A stretch of DNA of 64,000 nt from Pedobacter lusitanus. GTDB taxonomy: Bacteria > Bacteroidota > Bacteroidia > Sphingobacteriales > Sphingobacteriaceae. Positions 1 through 8,461 of this stretch are shown one piece after another. How positions within the stretch are numbered: the first letter of the stretch is position 1; each line of letters starts with the position of its first letter. Location: assembly GCF_040026395.1 (NCBI RefSeq), contig NZ_CP157278.1:3534001-3598000 (forward strand). Direction: 5' to 3'. The translations under genes and the position numbers were made by a program. The notes below the pieces were generated by a model. It did no database searches and had not been told where the DNA came from. It saw nothing but the letters and a program-made list of their open reading frames with translations.

Positions 1-252
1 CGTATATCCAATCGCATTGTAAATCAAGGTATCACCAGGATGAGCTACAAAAGAAAAATATCCTTTATAATTCGCTGCGTAACGCTGATCCTGATTAGTT
101 TTATTGGTTATAGTCACATAAGGGACAACAAAACCACTGTCCCTGTCAGTTATAATCCCGGAAAATTGAATCAGTTTCTTCCCCGAAGGAGTTTGCTGAG
201 CAAACAGTCCTGTAGTAAAAAAAATGAAAACTACCGCAAAAATGTATTTCAT
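1..252 (-). CDS. Carboxypeptidase-regulatory-like domain protein (3' part beyond window)
   Basis: The reverse strand is open from an ATG at 252 to the window edge, about 84 codons with no stop. The protein begins with a clear signal peptide (MKYIFAVVFIFFTTGLFAQ) and continues into a segment with the look of a carboxypeptidase-regulatory-like beta-sandwich (SGIITDRDSG, VPYVTITNKT, YKGYFSFVAHPGDTLIYNAIGY). In Bacteroidota such domains start TonB receptors or stand alone as small secreted or outer-membrane proteins; the C-terminal part is needed to decide. A TAnnTTTG box lies only 4 nt before the ATG, so the mRNA may be nearly leaderless. Exact function unknown. Confidence 0.8.
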   Translation of the reverse strand, partial: MKYIFAVVFIFFTTGLFAQQTPSGKKLIQFSGIITDRDSGFVVPYVTITNKTNQDQRYAANYKGYFSFVAHPGDTLIYNAIGYT

Positions 253-256
253 CGTA

Positions 257-264
257 CAAAAATA
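257..264 (-). promoter_or_regulatory. -7 box TATTTTTG
   Basis: On the reverse strand TATTTTTG matches the Bacteroidota -7 consensus TAnnTTTG and ends 4 nt from the ATG at 252. A 6-bp hairpin (ACTGTA/TACAGT, 265-281) lies directly upstream, so the same T-rich stretch could also be the tail of a weak terminator for the upstream nfu gene. No convincing -33 element was seen. Confidence 0.4.
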
Positions 265-306
265 ACTGTATTTCTTACAGTGACTAGTTAAATTTTGTTA
301 AATGGT

Positions 307-552
307 TTAAACCGACTCAGTCAGGTTAATTGCTTCAACGGCAGTAATTTGTGGTACCGCTTTCATAATAGCCTGCTCAATGCCGGCTTTCATGGTCATA
401 AAGCTCATTTTACAAGACCCACAGTTTCCCAATAATTTCAGTTTAACGACATTATCCGGTGTAATTTCTTCTATAGCAACATCTCCGCCATCTGCCTTAA
501 GATAAGGACGAATGGTTTCTAATGCTTGCTCTACTTGTTCTCTTAAATCCAT
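307..552 (-). CDS. NifU-like (Nfu) Fe-S scaffold domain protein
   Basis: An 81-residue protein made only of the NifU C-terminal domain. It has the diagnostic GNCGSCKMS motif, whose two cysteines can hold or pass on an Fe-S cluster, and the usual N-terminal half with IRPYLKADGGDV. Family role: scaffold or carrier delivering Fe-S clusters to apoproteins in the cytoplasm. It lies 32 bp downstream of mrp on the same strand, so the two are probably cotranscribed; this fits an Fe-S delivery module. Length is normal for stand-alone Nfu proteins in this phylum. Confidence 0.9.
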   Translation of the reverse strand: MDLREQVEQALETIRPYLKADGGDVAIEEITPDNVVKLKLLGNCGSCKMSFMTMKAGIEQAIMKAVPQITAVEAINLTESV

Positions 553-584
553 GATATATTTTAAAATATAAATTTACTAATTTT

Positions 585-1661
585 TTAGCAATCCGTCCGC
601 AATGCATTGTTAATTGCAATCTGTTGTGCAATTTTTCCTGCCATTTCTGAGAATGCAATAGACGTTTGGCTCTCTTTATTCATTGCAATAGGCGTACCAC
701 GATCCCCTCCTTCTGTAATCCCCTGAACCAAAGGTATTTCACCAAGAAAAGGAACGTCAAAAGAGGCTGCCAGCTCTTTTCCTCCATCTTTACCAAAGAT
801 ATAATACTTGTTCTCAGGTAATTCCTCCGGAGTAAAATAAGCCATATTTTCAATTACCCCCAATACAGGAATATTAATACCTGGCATTCTGAACATCGCC
901 AGACCTTTTCTTGTATCTGCTAAAGCTACCTGTTGTGGTGTAGTTACAATTACTGCTCCTGCAATAGGAAAACTTTGTGTAATAGTAATATGTATGTCAC
1001 CAGTTCCCGGAGGAAGGTCCACAATCAGGTAATCCAGCTCTCCCCAGTCAGCATCATTGAACAATTGTTTGATTGCATTGGAGGCCATAGGACCACGCCA
1101 TGGGACAGGTTGATCAGGATCGGCAAAAAAGCCTAAAGACAATAGTTTTATACCATATTTTTCTATGGGCAGTATAAGCGTTTTTCCTTCAGCTGTTTCC
1201 CTTGCACTAGGTTTAGCTCCAAGAAGATCAAACATAGTTGGTACTGAAGGGCCATAAATATCGGCATCAATTAAACCTACTTTTGCTCCATCTGCAGCTA
1301 AAGTAACAGCAAGATTACTTGCTACTGTTGATTTACCAACTCCACCTTTACCTGAAGATACCAATATGATATTTTTAATATCTTTTAGTTGCGTGGTATC
1401 ATTTGGTTTAGTTACTCTTGAAGTAATCTTAATATTTATTTCAGCCTCCTTGTCTACAAAATGCCTGATAGCATTTAAACATGCATTCTTAAGCATATCT
1501 TTCATTGGACACGCCGGAGTGGTGAGTTCTAAGGTGAAATTTATTTTTTTATCTTCGATGCTCAGCTCTTTAATCATGTTCAATGTCACCAGATCTTTTT
1601 TAAGATCAGGGTCTTCGACATTTCTCAAAGCAGCTAAAACTTGTTCATTGCTAATCTTCAT
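585..1661 (-). CDS. mrp: Mrp/ApbC-type P-loop ATPase, Fe-S carrier
   Basis: 358 residues. The N-terminal MIP18/DUF59 domain (about 1-85) contains the TPACPMKDM motif with Cys51. The Mrp ATPase domain follows, with the deviant Walker A GKGGVGKST at 104-112, DADIYGPS, and DLPPGTGD as Walker B region. The family loads Fe-S clusters on target proteins using ATP. The CxxC pair that bridges the cluster in ApbC/Nbp35 dimers is not visible; the corresponding stretch reads ENMAYFTPEELPENKYYIFG. The adjacent Nfu protein does have CxxC. A TAnnTTTG box is 4 nt from the ATG, implying a very short leader. Confidence 0.92.
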   Translation of the reverse strand: MKISNEQVLAALRNVEDPDLKKDLVTLNMIKELSIEDKKINFTLELTTPACPMKDMLKNACLNAIRHFVDKEAEINIKITSRVTKPNDTTQLKDIKNIILVSSGKGGVGKSTVASNLAVTLAADGAKVGLIDADIYGPSVPTMFDLLGAKPSARETAEGKTLILPIEKYGIKLLSLGFFADPDQPVPWRGPMASNAIKQLFNDADWGELDYLIVDLPPGTGDIHITITQSFPIAGAVIVTTPQQVALADTRKGLAMFRMPGINIPVLGVIENMAYFTPEELPENKYYIFGKDGGKELAASFDVPFLGEIPLVQGITEGGDRGTPIAMNKESQTSIAFSEMAGKIAQQIAINNALRTDC

Positions 1662-1665
1662 TGCC

Positions 1666-1673
1666 CAAAATTA
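1666..1673 (-). promoter_or_regulatory. -7 box TAATTTTG for mrp-nfu
   Basis: The reverse strand carries TAATTTTG, a full match to TAnnTTTG, with only 4 nt to the mrp ATG at 1661. If used, transcription would begin at or just before the start codon. Confidence 0.45.
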
Positions 1674-1779
1674 ACAAAAGGACGTTACAATTAATTGATT
1701 TTAGGCTTTTTAAGTGTAATTTTAACACGAAATAAACATTTGCATTTAGCGTTAAGCAATTAAACATCTATTTTACAGC

Positions 1780-3927
1780 ATGCGTCTTCCAAAAATAAAC
1801 ATCCCTAAAAAATACATCAAAACAGGTGCATGGGTTCTAGGGGTATTTCTTGTAATCATCATCATTCTTGGTTCTGTAGCCTACAGCAAAAGAGAAGCTC
1901 TCCTTAAACAAATGATAGCCAAGGCTATTAAGAAGGCAGACACAGATTACGGATTAGCTATAAAAATAGGTAACGCCGGTTTCAACGGACTGAGTACAGT
2001 ACACATGAAAGATATTTCTGTAGTGCCAAAAGACAGGGATACATTATCCACTGTAGCTGACCTCACTATTGGGGTTAAGCTCTTTCCTTTACTTTTTGGC
2101 GATGTTAAACTGGCAGAAATTGCTTTAAATTCCGGAAAGGTTAACGTGGTTTTGAAGGATAGTCTGACCAATCTGGACTTTATTCTGAAAAGAAAGAAGA
2201 AAGATAAAAAAGACAATAAAGCAAAAATTGATCTGAGTGAAATTGCTCATGACGTACTTAATCAGGTATTAAATAAAATACCTGATGATATGGAGATGAA
2301 AGACCTTCTTTTTACACTGAATGATAATGATACGGCAAAACTGAATTTCCTGACTACGACAGCTACAATTGATGGTGGAGACTTAAAATCAACTATTCTT
2401 GTGAATGGGCGTGAAGCTACCTGGCATATTGATGGTAAACTGAAACCGGGTAAAAAGCAAATGGATGTAATTTTCTTTGCTGACGGACAAAAGGTCGAAT
2501 TGCCTTACCTGGAAAATAAACTACATACAAAATTAAGTTTTGACACGGTCAGAACTGAGATGAAAAGTGCCGATTACAGTGGGGACAATTTTAAAATCAC
2601 AGGGTCATGGTCTGTCAAAAACCTATTAATCAACCATCCCAAAATAGCGTCAAATGATATTGTAGTAAAGGATGCGAAGATCGACGCAGATATGTTGATA
2701 GGGCCAAACTTTGTTGCCCTGGATAGTACATCAACCGTCTTTTTGAAAGATGCTGCAATTCATCCTTATTTGAAATACACACTTACACCAAATAAAATTT
2801 ATGAAGTAAAGCTTCATGCTGATGAACAGGATGCACAGGCAGTTTTAAATGCGTTTCCCGAAGGACTATTTGAATCTCTGGATGGATTACAGGTCAAAGG
2901 AAAGATTAAGTACGACCTTAATTTCTATCTGGATAGCAGCACACCGGATAGCCTCAAATTTACGTCTGCGCTAACACCATACAACTTTAAAATAGTCAAA
3001 TGGGGTAAGTTAAATCTGCAAAAGATCAATGATACTTTTGTTTATACACCCTATGAATATGGAAAACCAATGCGGGATATCACCATTGGTCCTTCAAATC
3101 CCAACTATACACCGCTCTCGGAAATTTCCAGCAATTTTAAAAATGCACTTTTAACATCTGAAGATCCTTCTTTTTACACACACAAAGGTTTTGTTGAGGA
3201 GTCTATACGTAAATCTTTTGTGATTAATTTCAAAGAGAAGAAATTTGTGAGAGGTGGTAGTACAATCTCTATGCAGCTAGTGAAAAATGTATTTCTAAGC
3301 CGTCAGAAAACACTAGCCAGGAAAGCAGAAGAAATTCTGATTGTCTGGTTAATTGAAAATAATCACCTCATCAGTAAGCAAAGAATGCTGGAGGTTTATT
3401 TCAATATCATTGAAATGGGCAAAAACATTTATGGAATCGGTGAGGCATCCAGACAATATTTTGGCAAAAGTCCGTCGCAACTGAACATAGGTGAAGGCAT
3501 TTTTCTGGCAAATATAGTTCCGCGTCCAAAAATAGCCATGTTCAAATTCCGCGGTGACGGAGGACTTAAAGATTATATGCTGCCTTACTTCAGATATATG
3601 GGTAGAATAATGGCTAAAAGAGGTTTAACGCCTGCAGATACCAGTGGTTATGGCTTTTATAATGTACGACTAAGAGAAGGCCTGCGCCGTTACCTGCTGC
3701 CTGATTCAGCAAAGGTTGATACAGCTGCTTTTGATACAGACACCGATGCACCTGTTAAAATGCAGGATGAATCAAAAAACCTTTTTGACAGGCTATTTGG
3801 CCGGTCTAAAAAAGATACCACGACAAAACAACTAACGGTACAGGACACAGTAAAAAAGACAAGAAAAGAACTGCGAAGGGAAAGACGGGAAAAACGCCGT
3901 CTGGAAAAAGAAAAAGAAGCAAATTAA
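1780..3927 (+). CDS. AsmA-like protein fused to GT51 peptidoglycan glycosyltransferase
   Basis: 715 residues. A TM helix near 15-37 (AWVLGVFLVIIIILGSVAY) anchors the protein with the rest outside the cytoplasm. Residues about 50-430 look AsmA-like: a repeated beta pattern including GLSTVHMKDISVVPKD and VKLAEIALNSGKVNVVL. A GT51 domain follows (about 430-620) with the catalytic-glutamate motif SEDPSFYTHKGF and RGGSTISMQLVKNVFLS. There is no transpeptidase domain. The C-terminus is a long Lys/Arg/Glu-rich tail. GT51 enzymes polymerise lipid II into glycan strands; AsmA-like domains are linked to lipid transport and envelope homeostasis. The combination suggests a monofunctional transglycosylase in a special envelope context. 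hpt follows after 16 bp. Confidence 0.85.
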   Translation: MRLPKINIPKKYIKTGAWVLGVFLVIIIILGSVAYSKREALLKQMIAKAIKKADTDYGLAIKIGNAGFNGLSTVHMKDISVVPKDRDTLSTVADLTIGVKLFPLLFGDVKLAEIALNSGKVNVVLKDSLTNLDFILKRKKKDKKDNKAKIDLSEIAHDVLNQVLNKIPDDMEMKDLLFTLNDNDTAKLNFLTTTATIDGGDLKSTILVNGREATWHIDGKLKPGKKQMDVIFFADGQKVELPYLENKLHTKLSFDTVRTEMKSADYSGDNFKITGSWSVKNLLINHPKIASNDIVVKDAKIDADMLIGPNFVALDSTSTVFLKDAAIHPYLKYTLTPNKIYEVKLHADEQDAQAVLNAFPEGLFESLDGLQVKGKIKYDLNFYLDSSTPDSLKFTSALTPYNFKIVKWGKLNLQKINDTFVYTPYEYGKPMRDITIGPSNPNYTPLSEISSNFKNALLTSEDPSFYTHKGFVEESIRKSFVINFKEKKFVRGGSTISMQLVKNVFLSRQKTLARKAEEILIVWLIENNHLISKQRMLEVYFNIIEMGKNIYGIGEASRQYFGKSPSQLNIGEGIFLANIVPRPKIAMFKFRGDGGLKDYMLPYFRYMGRIMAKRGLTPADTSGYGFYNVRLREGLRRYLLPDSAKVDTAAFDTDTDAPVKMQDESKNLFDRLFGRSKKDTTTKQLTVQDTVKKTRKELRRERREKRRLEKEKEAN

Positions 3928-3943
3928 CTTCGCTAGATAAAAA

Positions 3944-4489
3944 ATGATGAATACGATAGAAGTTGGAGACAGAAAGTTCGAGATATCGATAACGAACGAA
4001 CGCATTAACGAGCGTACAAAATTGATTGCAGCACAAATCAGTGCAGATTATAAAGATAAATGCCCGATTTTTATTGGGGTATTAAATGGCAGCTTTTTAT
4101 TTATGGCTGATCTGCTTAAGGAAACAGAAATCCCATGCGAGGTGGCTTTTATGAAAGTTTCAAGCTATCAGGGAGGTTTAACAAGCAGTGGAGAAATGAA
4201 AGAAATATTCGGCCTGCCTGATAACTTAAAAGACCGTCATCTGATTTTGGTAGAAGATATCGTTGATACTGGTTTTACACTAAAGTACATATTAGAAAAA
4301 GTTTATTTGCAGGCCCCGGCTTCTGTTCGTGTCTGCAGCCTCCTTTTTAAGCCGGAAGCGATACTTTCGCCAATTAAAGAATTAGAATATGTTGGCTTTG
4401 AGATTCCTAATGAATTTGTAGTTGGTTACGGTCTGGACTATGATGAATTAGGCAGAAATCTTAAACATATTTACCGTACAATTTCATGA
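3944..4489 (+). CDS. hpt: Hypoxanthine phosphoribosyltransferase
   Basis: 181 residues, standard length for bacterial HPRT. The PRPP-binding motif LILVEDIVDTG lies at 100-110, and there is a flexible loop with SSYQGG around 73-78. It makes IMP (and GMP) from hypoxanthine (guanine) and PRPP, in purine salvage, in the cytoplasm. It begins with two Met codons; I use the first, but the second is equally possible. It starts 16 bp after the AsmA-GT51 gene and probably shares its transcript. Confidence 0.93.
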   Translation: MMNTIEVGDRKFEISITNERINERTKLIAAQISADYKDKCPIFIGVLNGSFLFMADLLKETEIPCEVAFMKVSSYQGGLTSSGEMKEIFGLPDNLKDRHLILVEDIVDTGFTLKYILEKVYLQAPASVRVCSLLFKPEAILSPIKELEYVGFEIPNEFVVGYGLDYDELGRNLKHIYRTIS

Positions 4490-4554
4490 TCGAGATTCTT
4501 TAGCTTGATTCCCGTAAATTTTTCACAATTTTGCAAAAACATATTTATATTTAA

Positions 4555-5214
4555 ATGACAATACATAAAGAAGGTTATACAACCATCGCACTCTCACTCC
4601 TTTTTATCTTCGTCCTGAATGCCATCATCGACTATAGATTTGCTGATGTTACCTGGTTAAGATGGGCCGTATATGTCGCATCATTTGCTTTATTCGTTAT
4701 TGTCCTTCAATTCTTCAGAAATCCATCCCGGTCATTTGTAACAGGCAACAATCTGGTAATCTGCCCGGCTGACGGCAAAGTTGTTGTAATCGAAGAAACA
4801 CAGGAAAATGAATACTTCAAAGACAAAAGATTACAGGTATCCATTTTTATGTCTCCTGTAAACGTTCATATAAACAGAAATCCAATTGCAGGTGTCGTTA
4901 AATTTTTCAAGTATCACCCAGGTAAATACCTTGCTGCATGGAACCCCAAATCTTCTACAGAAAATGAGCGTACAACAGTTGTTGTAGAACATGCAAATGG
5001 AACGCCTGTATTATTCAGACAGATTGCGGGAGCTCTTGCCAGAAGGATTGTATGGTATGTTAAAGAGGGAGATATAGTAGAACAGACTAAAGAATTCGGT
5101 TTTATTAAATTCGGATCCAGAGTAGATATATTCCTTCCTGTTGGTACAAAAGTAAATCTTGAGCTAAATCAGGTAGTTAAAGGCGGGATTACTGTCCTGG
5201 CCGAATTAGCATAA
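4555..5214 (+). CDS. psd: Phosphatidylserine decarboxylase family protein
   Basis: 219 residues, the short archaeal-type PSD class. Two N-terminal hydrophobic segments (about 9-25 and 35-53) attach it to the inner membrane. PADGKVVVIEE (71-81) and SPVNVHINRNP (100-110) are family landmarks. Residues FGSRVDIF hold the Gly187-Ser188 self-cleavage site, where Ser becomes the pyruvoyl group. It makes phosphatidylethanolamine from phosphatidylserine. It ends at a strong hairpin terminator that also serves the opposite strand. The pathway partner cdsA lies about 35 kb away. Confidence 0.92.
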   Translation: MTIHKEGYTTIALSLLFIFVLNAIIDYRFADVTWLRWAVYVASFALFVIVLQFFRNPSRSFVTGNNLVICPADGKVVVIEETQENEYFKDKRLQVSIFMSPVNVHINRNPIAGVVKFFKYHPGKYLAAWNPKSSTENERTTVVVEHANGTPVLFRQIAGALARRIVWYVKEGDIVEQTKEFGFIKFGSRVDIFLPVGTKVNLELNQVVKGGITVLAELA

Positions 5215-5233
5215 TCTTTAACCGGAATAAAAT

Positions 5234-5279
5234 AAAAAAGAGGGGCAATGTGTAAGTATACACATTGCCCCTCTTTTTT
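5234..5279. terminator. Bidirectional rho-independent terminator
   Basis: An almost perfect inverted repeat of about 21 bp (arms around AGGGGCAATGTGTA and TACACATTGCCCCT) is flanked by A-run and T-run. It terminates psd on the plus strand and the putative 6S-like RNA on the minus strand. Confidence 0.9.
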
Positions 5280-5291
5280 GTTAAGCTTTTT

Positions 5292-5447
5292 CCAGATAAT
5301 ACAAGGCTTGTTTACATCTCAGCAGGGTCAAGATACAGACGCAGCACCCCAAACACCTACAATCCTGTTTTACGATCTTATATCGCTTTATAACGCCGCT
5401 TAACCGGCCATCTGCCTCGCTTAATCCATGTTCATGATTTTATCCGG
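5292..5447 (-). ncRNA. Putative 6S-like regulatory RNA
   Basis: There is no coding frame here, but on the reverse strand the ends pair: CCGGATAA (5447-5440) with TTATCTGG (5299-5292). Further in, GCAGATG pairs with CGTCTGT, GCGGCGTT with GGTGCTGC (with wobbles), and GCGAT-ATAAG-ATCGT makes an inner hairpin. The result is one long imperfect hairpin of about 156 nt with unpaired stretches between helices. It has a TAnnTTTG promoter abutting its 5' side and a strong terminator just after its 3' side. That architecture is typical of 6S RNA, which binds the RNA polymerase holoenzyme. The identity is inference from structure, not from sequence similarity; another structured sRNA is possible. The true 5' end may lie a few bases inside. 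Confidence 0.5.
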
Positions 5448-5455
5448 CAAAAGTA
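5448..5455 (-). promoter_or_regulatory. -7 box TACTTTTG for the 6S-like RNA
   Basis: The reverse strand reads TACTTTTG, an exact TAnnTTTG match, directly before the paired 5' end of the putative RNA. A clear -33 TTTG was not found. Confidence 0.55.
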
Positions 5456-5533
5456 CAAAACCAGGTTATCACGATAGACTAATAAATTTGTACAGATCGA
5501 AGTACCGAAAGTAAGGATGAGTTAAGTGCATAC

Positions 5534-5563
5534 AAAAAAACCTCCCCGATACGATCGGGAAGG
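5534..5563 (-). terminator. Rho-independent terminator of rplS
   Basis: On the reverse strand CCTTCCCGAT and ATCGGGGAGG form a 10-bp stem (one G-T pair) with a 3-nt loop, followed by seven T. It lies about 20 bp after the rplS stop. Confidence 0.88.
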
Positions 5564-5584
5564 CCTATATATTTTGTAGAGAAA

Positions 5585-5932
5585 TTAAACTCTCTTAGAC
5601 TTGATACGAGCTGCTTTACCAGTCAGTTCACGAAGATAGAACAACTTAGCTCTACGCACTTTACCGTGACTGTTAACTTCAATTTTAGCGATGTTTGGCG
5701 AATTGATTGGGAAGATACGCTCTACACCAACACCATTAGACATTTTACGAACAGTAAACGTCTCATTAGCACCTACGCTGTTACGTTGTAAGACTACACC
5801 TTGGTAAATTTGAACACGTTCTTTATTACCTTCGCGAATTTTATAGTGAACACTCACTGTATCTCCTGATTTGAATGCAGGAAACTCGTTCTTTGCGATT
5901 ACCTGCTCTTCAACAAATTTTACTAAATCCAT
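5585..5932 (-). CDS. rplS: 50S ribosomal protein L19
   Basis: 115 residues, normal L19 length. The conserved core with [22 protein letters not shown] and [15 protein letters not shown] identifies it, and the basic C-terminus ([13 protein letters not shown]) is as expected. L19 sits at the 30S-50S interface. It follows trmD as in the classical rpsP-rimM-trmD-rplS order, but here a small HTH-like gene lies between. A -7-like TATTG-type sequence about 50 bp upstream suggests it may have its own promoter. A strong terminator follows. Confidence 0.96.
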   Translation of the reverse strand: MDLVKFVEEQVIAKNEFPAFKSGDTVSVHYKIREGNKERVQIYQGVVLQRNSVGANETFTVRKMSNGVGVERIFPINSPNIAKIEVNSHGKVRRAKLFYLRELTGKAARIKSKRV

Positions 5933-6097
5933 GATTTTAAGCTATTAAGCCGACTTTTTGTTGTTTAAAATCGGACTGCAATATTAGGAATTTTATTTAA
6001 TAAAAAAAAGTGATTCTTGTTTTTTTTCAACATTCTTTCCGAAATCCACAATAATTCTCTTTTTTTTTGTTTGTGAATTGAAATTATTTTACCCTTC

Positions 6098-6370
6098 TCA
6101 TTGGCCTTTAAGCAATTGTACAAGGCTTTTTCCATTCATTTTTGTATTTTCCAGCGCTCCGCTCTCTGTGTCAAATAAAATTTCCATGAGTTTGACTTTT
6201 TCATATGGAATATCCTGAGTCTCCCCAATCTTTATCCTGCGGTAGTTATGAAACGTGTTCATAGAAATATTCAACATTTTAGGAATAGTCTTCATTGCAA
6301 ACTTATATTCCTTAACGGTAAGCTGGTCTAAAAAATAATTGATCTTATATTTATCTATACTTTCGCTCAT
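6098..6370 (-). CDS. Small putative helix-turn-helix protein
   Basis: 90 residues, no family I can name. The middle part (about 19-65) is predicted helical, and AMKTIPKMLNISMNTFHNYRR looks like a helix-turn-helix in which NISMNTFHNYRR would be the recognition helix. It may bind DNA as a dimer, which is inference. It is inserted between trmD and rplS, with about 160 bp of AT-rich sequence on each side, so it is probably a separate unit rather than part of the ribosomal operon. The upstream stretch has repeated CAAATAAA elements (around 6457-6481) that could be its operator. Confidence 0.7.
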   Translation of the reverse strand: MSESIDKYKINYFLDQLTVKEYKFAMKTIPKMLNISMNTFHNYRRIKIGETQDIPYEKVKLMEILFDTESGALENTKMNGKSLVQLLKGQ

Positions 6371-6531
6371 TCTTATTGAATTTATTTACATAACCTATTT
6401 ATTGCCTGCTGACAGAGGCCCAAATATTATTTCGTAAATATATAAATAATTTCATTTGCAAATAAACAATAAGGCAAATAAATTATTTATTAAAGAATTA
6501 GAACAGTCTGCGGAAATATTCAAAGAAACCG

Positions 6532-7209
6532 TTAGTCTTCCAACAAATCAGGACGCAGTCGCTGAGTACGCAATAGAGCCTGCTCATGCCTCCAGTTGTT
6601 AATCTTTAACTCATGACCGCTCAGCAGGATTTCAGGCACCTGGTGCCCTTTATAATCGGCAGGACGGGTATATACCGGAGCGTCCAGTAATCCTCCCTGA
6701 AAACTATCACTCAAAGCTGACGTCTCATCATTCAGCACGCCCGGTATTAATCTGACAATTGCATCGACAAGTACTGCCGCAGGCAATTCTCCACCAGATA
6801 AAACATAATCACCAATAGAGATTTCACGGGTCACATAAATATCCCGGATACGCTGATCAATTCCCTTGTAATGCCCACACAAAATAATCACATTTCCTTT
6901 CCCTGATAACTCATTAGCCATTGTTTGGTTCAGCGTTACCCCATCAGGAGTCATGAAAATAATTTCATCATAGGTTCTCTGTTCTTTTAACGCATCAATA
7001 CAGCGGGCAAAAGGCTCAATTGACATCACCATCCCACTGCCACCACCATATGGATAATCATCCACACTTCGTTGCTTATTATTGGAATAATCTCTAAGAC
7101 TATGTACTACAATTTCAGCAATGCCTTTGGTCTGTGCTCTCTGCAAAATAGAGTGCGCAAAAGGACTCTGCAATAAATCCGGTAAAACCGTTATGATATC
7201 AAAACGCAT
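6532..7209 (-). CDS. trmD: tRNA (guanine37-N1)-methyltransferase
   Basis: 225 residues, standard TrmD size. SPOUT-family knot features are visible: [11 protein letters not shown], the SAM-binding [14 protein letters not shown] loop and [16 protein letters not shown]. It methylates G37 of tRNAs reading CNN codons, which prevents frameshifting. It starts 11 bp after rimM and is part of the rpsP-rimM-trmD operon. Confidence 0.97.
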   Translation of the reverse strand: MRFDIITVLPDLLQSPFAHSILQRAQTKGIAEIVVHSLRDYSNNKQRSVDDYPYGGGSGMVMSIEPFARCIDALKEQRTYDEIIFMTPDGVTLNQTMANELSGKGNVIILCGHYKGIDQRIRDIYVTREISIGDYVLSGGELPAAVLVDAIVRLIPGVLNDETSALSDSFQGGLLDAPVYTRPADYKGHQVPEILLSGHELKINNWRHEQALLRTQRLRPDLLED

Positions 7210-7220
7210 AATGACAAATT

Positions 7221-7748
7221 TTAATTAGACAGATAAATATCAAGCAGGCCATCTGGCAGGTCAACCAGCAACGTACCGGCATCTTCATCAATTTCAACAA
7301 TCATATCTTCATTCAGGGGAAACATAATTTCTTTCTCCTGGTAGGATACTGTAGCTACAAATTGCTGCGGATATTCATTTACCTCAAGTATCTCTCCAAG
7401 TTCACCATGAGTTTCATCAGACACAATAAACCCTTTCAGGTCTGTATAATGAAAATCCTCATCATCCCTGTCTGGCATTTTACTGATCGGCAAATAAACC
7501 TTTTTCTTAAGTAAAATCTGCGCCTTATCAATATGATCAATATCATCGAGATAAATATTCCCTGTACTGTTCGGCTGCATTTTACATGCCGACACGAAAA
7601 AAGGCACCATCTTACCATTCATATCTGCAAATATGACATCAAGGTCAAGCAGACCAGGTTCATCATATTCAAAGAACAATTGAAGTTCCCCTTTTAATCC
7701 CTTTGTTTTGGTAAAATATCCTATATAAAAAGCTTCTTCGTGCGTCAT
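7221..7748 (-). CDS. rimM: Ribosome maturation factor RimM
   Basis: 175 residues with the N-terminal RimM beta-barrel (about 1-90; [20 protein letters not shown]) and the C-terminal PRC barrel (about 98-172; [20 protein letters not shown]). It assists 30S head assembly and binds S19. It lies between rpsP and trmD, with a hairpin between rpsP and rimM that could reduce downstream expression relative to S16. Confidence 0.95.
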   Translation of the reverse strand: MTHEEAFYIGYFTKTKGLKGELQLFFEYDEPGLLDLDVIFADMNGKMVPFFVSACKMQPNSTGNIYLDDIDHIDKAQILLKKKVYLPISKMPDRDDEDFHYTDLKGFIVSDETHGELGEILEVNEYPQQFVATVSYQEKEIMFPLNEDMIVEIDEDAGTLLVDLPDGLLDIYLSN

Positions 7749-7770
7749 TAAAATCTAAATCAGTATACAT

Positions 7771-7817
7771 TAAATAAAAATAGCGAAGAAAACCTTCAAA
7801 TGAAGGATTCTTCGCTA
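7771..7817 (-). terminator. Intra-operon terminator/attenuator between rpsP and rimM
   Basis: On the reverse strand TAGCGAAGAA and TTCTTCGCTA form a 10-bp stem enclosing an inner CCTTCA/TGAAGG hairpin, followed by a T-rich tail. The position between rpsP and rimM suggests partial termination so that S16 is made in excess over RimM and TrmD. Confidence 0.75.
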
Positions 7818-7837
7818 TAATCAAGAATTACAAATTA

Positions 7838-8404
7838 CTATGCTTCTTCTTCTTTTGTTTCTTCTGTTGCAGGAGCATCTTCAGTTGGAGTTTCAGCTAC
7901 CGGAGTTTCCTCAGTAGTTTCTTCAACAACAACTTCTTCTGCTACCGGTGCATTTTTCAATGCGATAGCAGCAGCACGGTCTGCATTTTTCTTAGCTTCA
8001 GCAGCAAGAGCAGTTTTTCTAACTTCATCCTTAGATTTAGTCAGACTGTCTTTTTTGCCTTCAATTTTACTGTCTTTAGCTACTAACCATTCAGCAAATT
8101 TAGCATCAGCTTGTTCTACTGTTAAAGCGCCTTTTTTAACACCACCTTGTAAGTGTTTTTTGTACAAGATACCTTTGTGAGATAAAATAGTACGGCAAGT
8201 ATCCGTAGGCTCAGCACCTTTGTTTACCCAGTCTAATGCTTTTTCGAAATTAATTTCGATGGTTGCAGGATTGGTGTTTGGGTTATATGAACCTAAACGC
8301 TCAATAAATTTACCATCTCTCGGTGAGCGTGAATCCGCTACCACTACGTGGAAAAAAGGTTTGCTCTTTTTACCGAATCTTTGCAATCTGATTTTAGTTG
8401 CCAT
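7838..8404 (-). CDS. rpsP: 30S ribosomal protein S16 with long acidic C-terminal tail
   Basis: 188 residues. The S16 core is residues 1-85 (KIRLQRFGKKSKPFFHVVVAD, PRDGKFIERLGSYNPN). After a charged linker (about 110-150) there is a strongly acidic Glu/Thr/Ala/Pro tail (155-188). Most bacteria have S16 of about 80-90 residues; extended forms are common in Bacteroidota. First gene of the operon, with an exact TAnnTTTG promoter box about 58 bp upstream. Confidence 0.96.
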   Translation of the reverse strand: MATKIRLQRFGKKSKPFFHVVVADSRSPRDGKFIERLGSYNPNTNPATIEINFEKALDWVNKGAEPTDTCRTILSHKGILYKKHLQGGVKKGALTVEQADAKFAEWLVAKDSKIEGKKDSLTKSKDEVRKTALAAEAKKNADRAAAIALKNAPVAEEVVVEETTEETPVAETPTEDAPATEETKEEEA

Positions 8405-8461
8405 TTCTTTATAAGTTTATGTATTCAACATAGTTCCCGGAGCTTCATGCTAGCGGGGATG

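Noticed and set aside
40..291. Plus-strand reading frame of 83 codons
   Set aside because: It is antisense to the signal-peptide-bearing minus-strand gene starting at 252; its sequence has no coding character.
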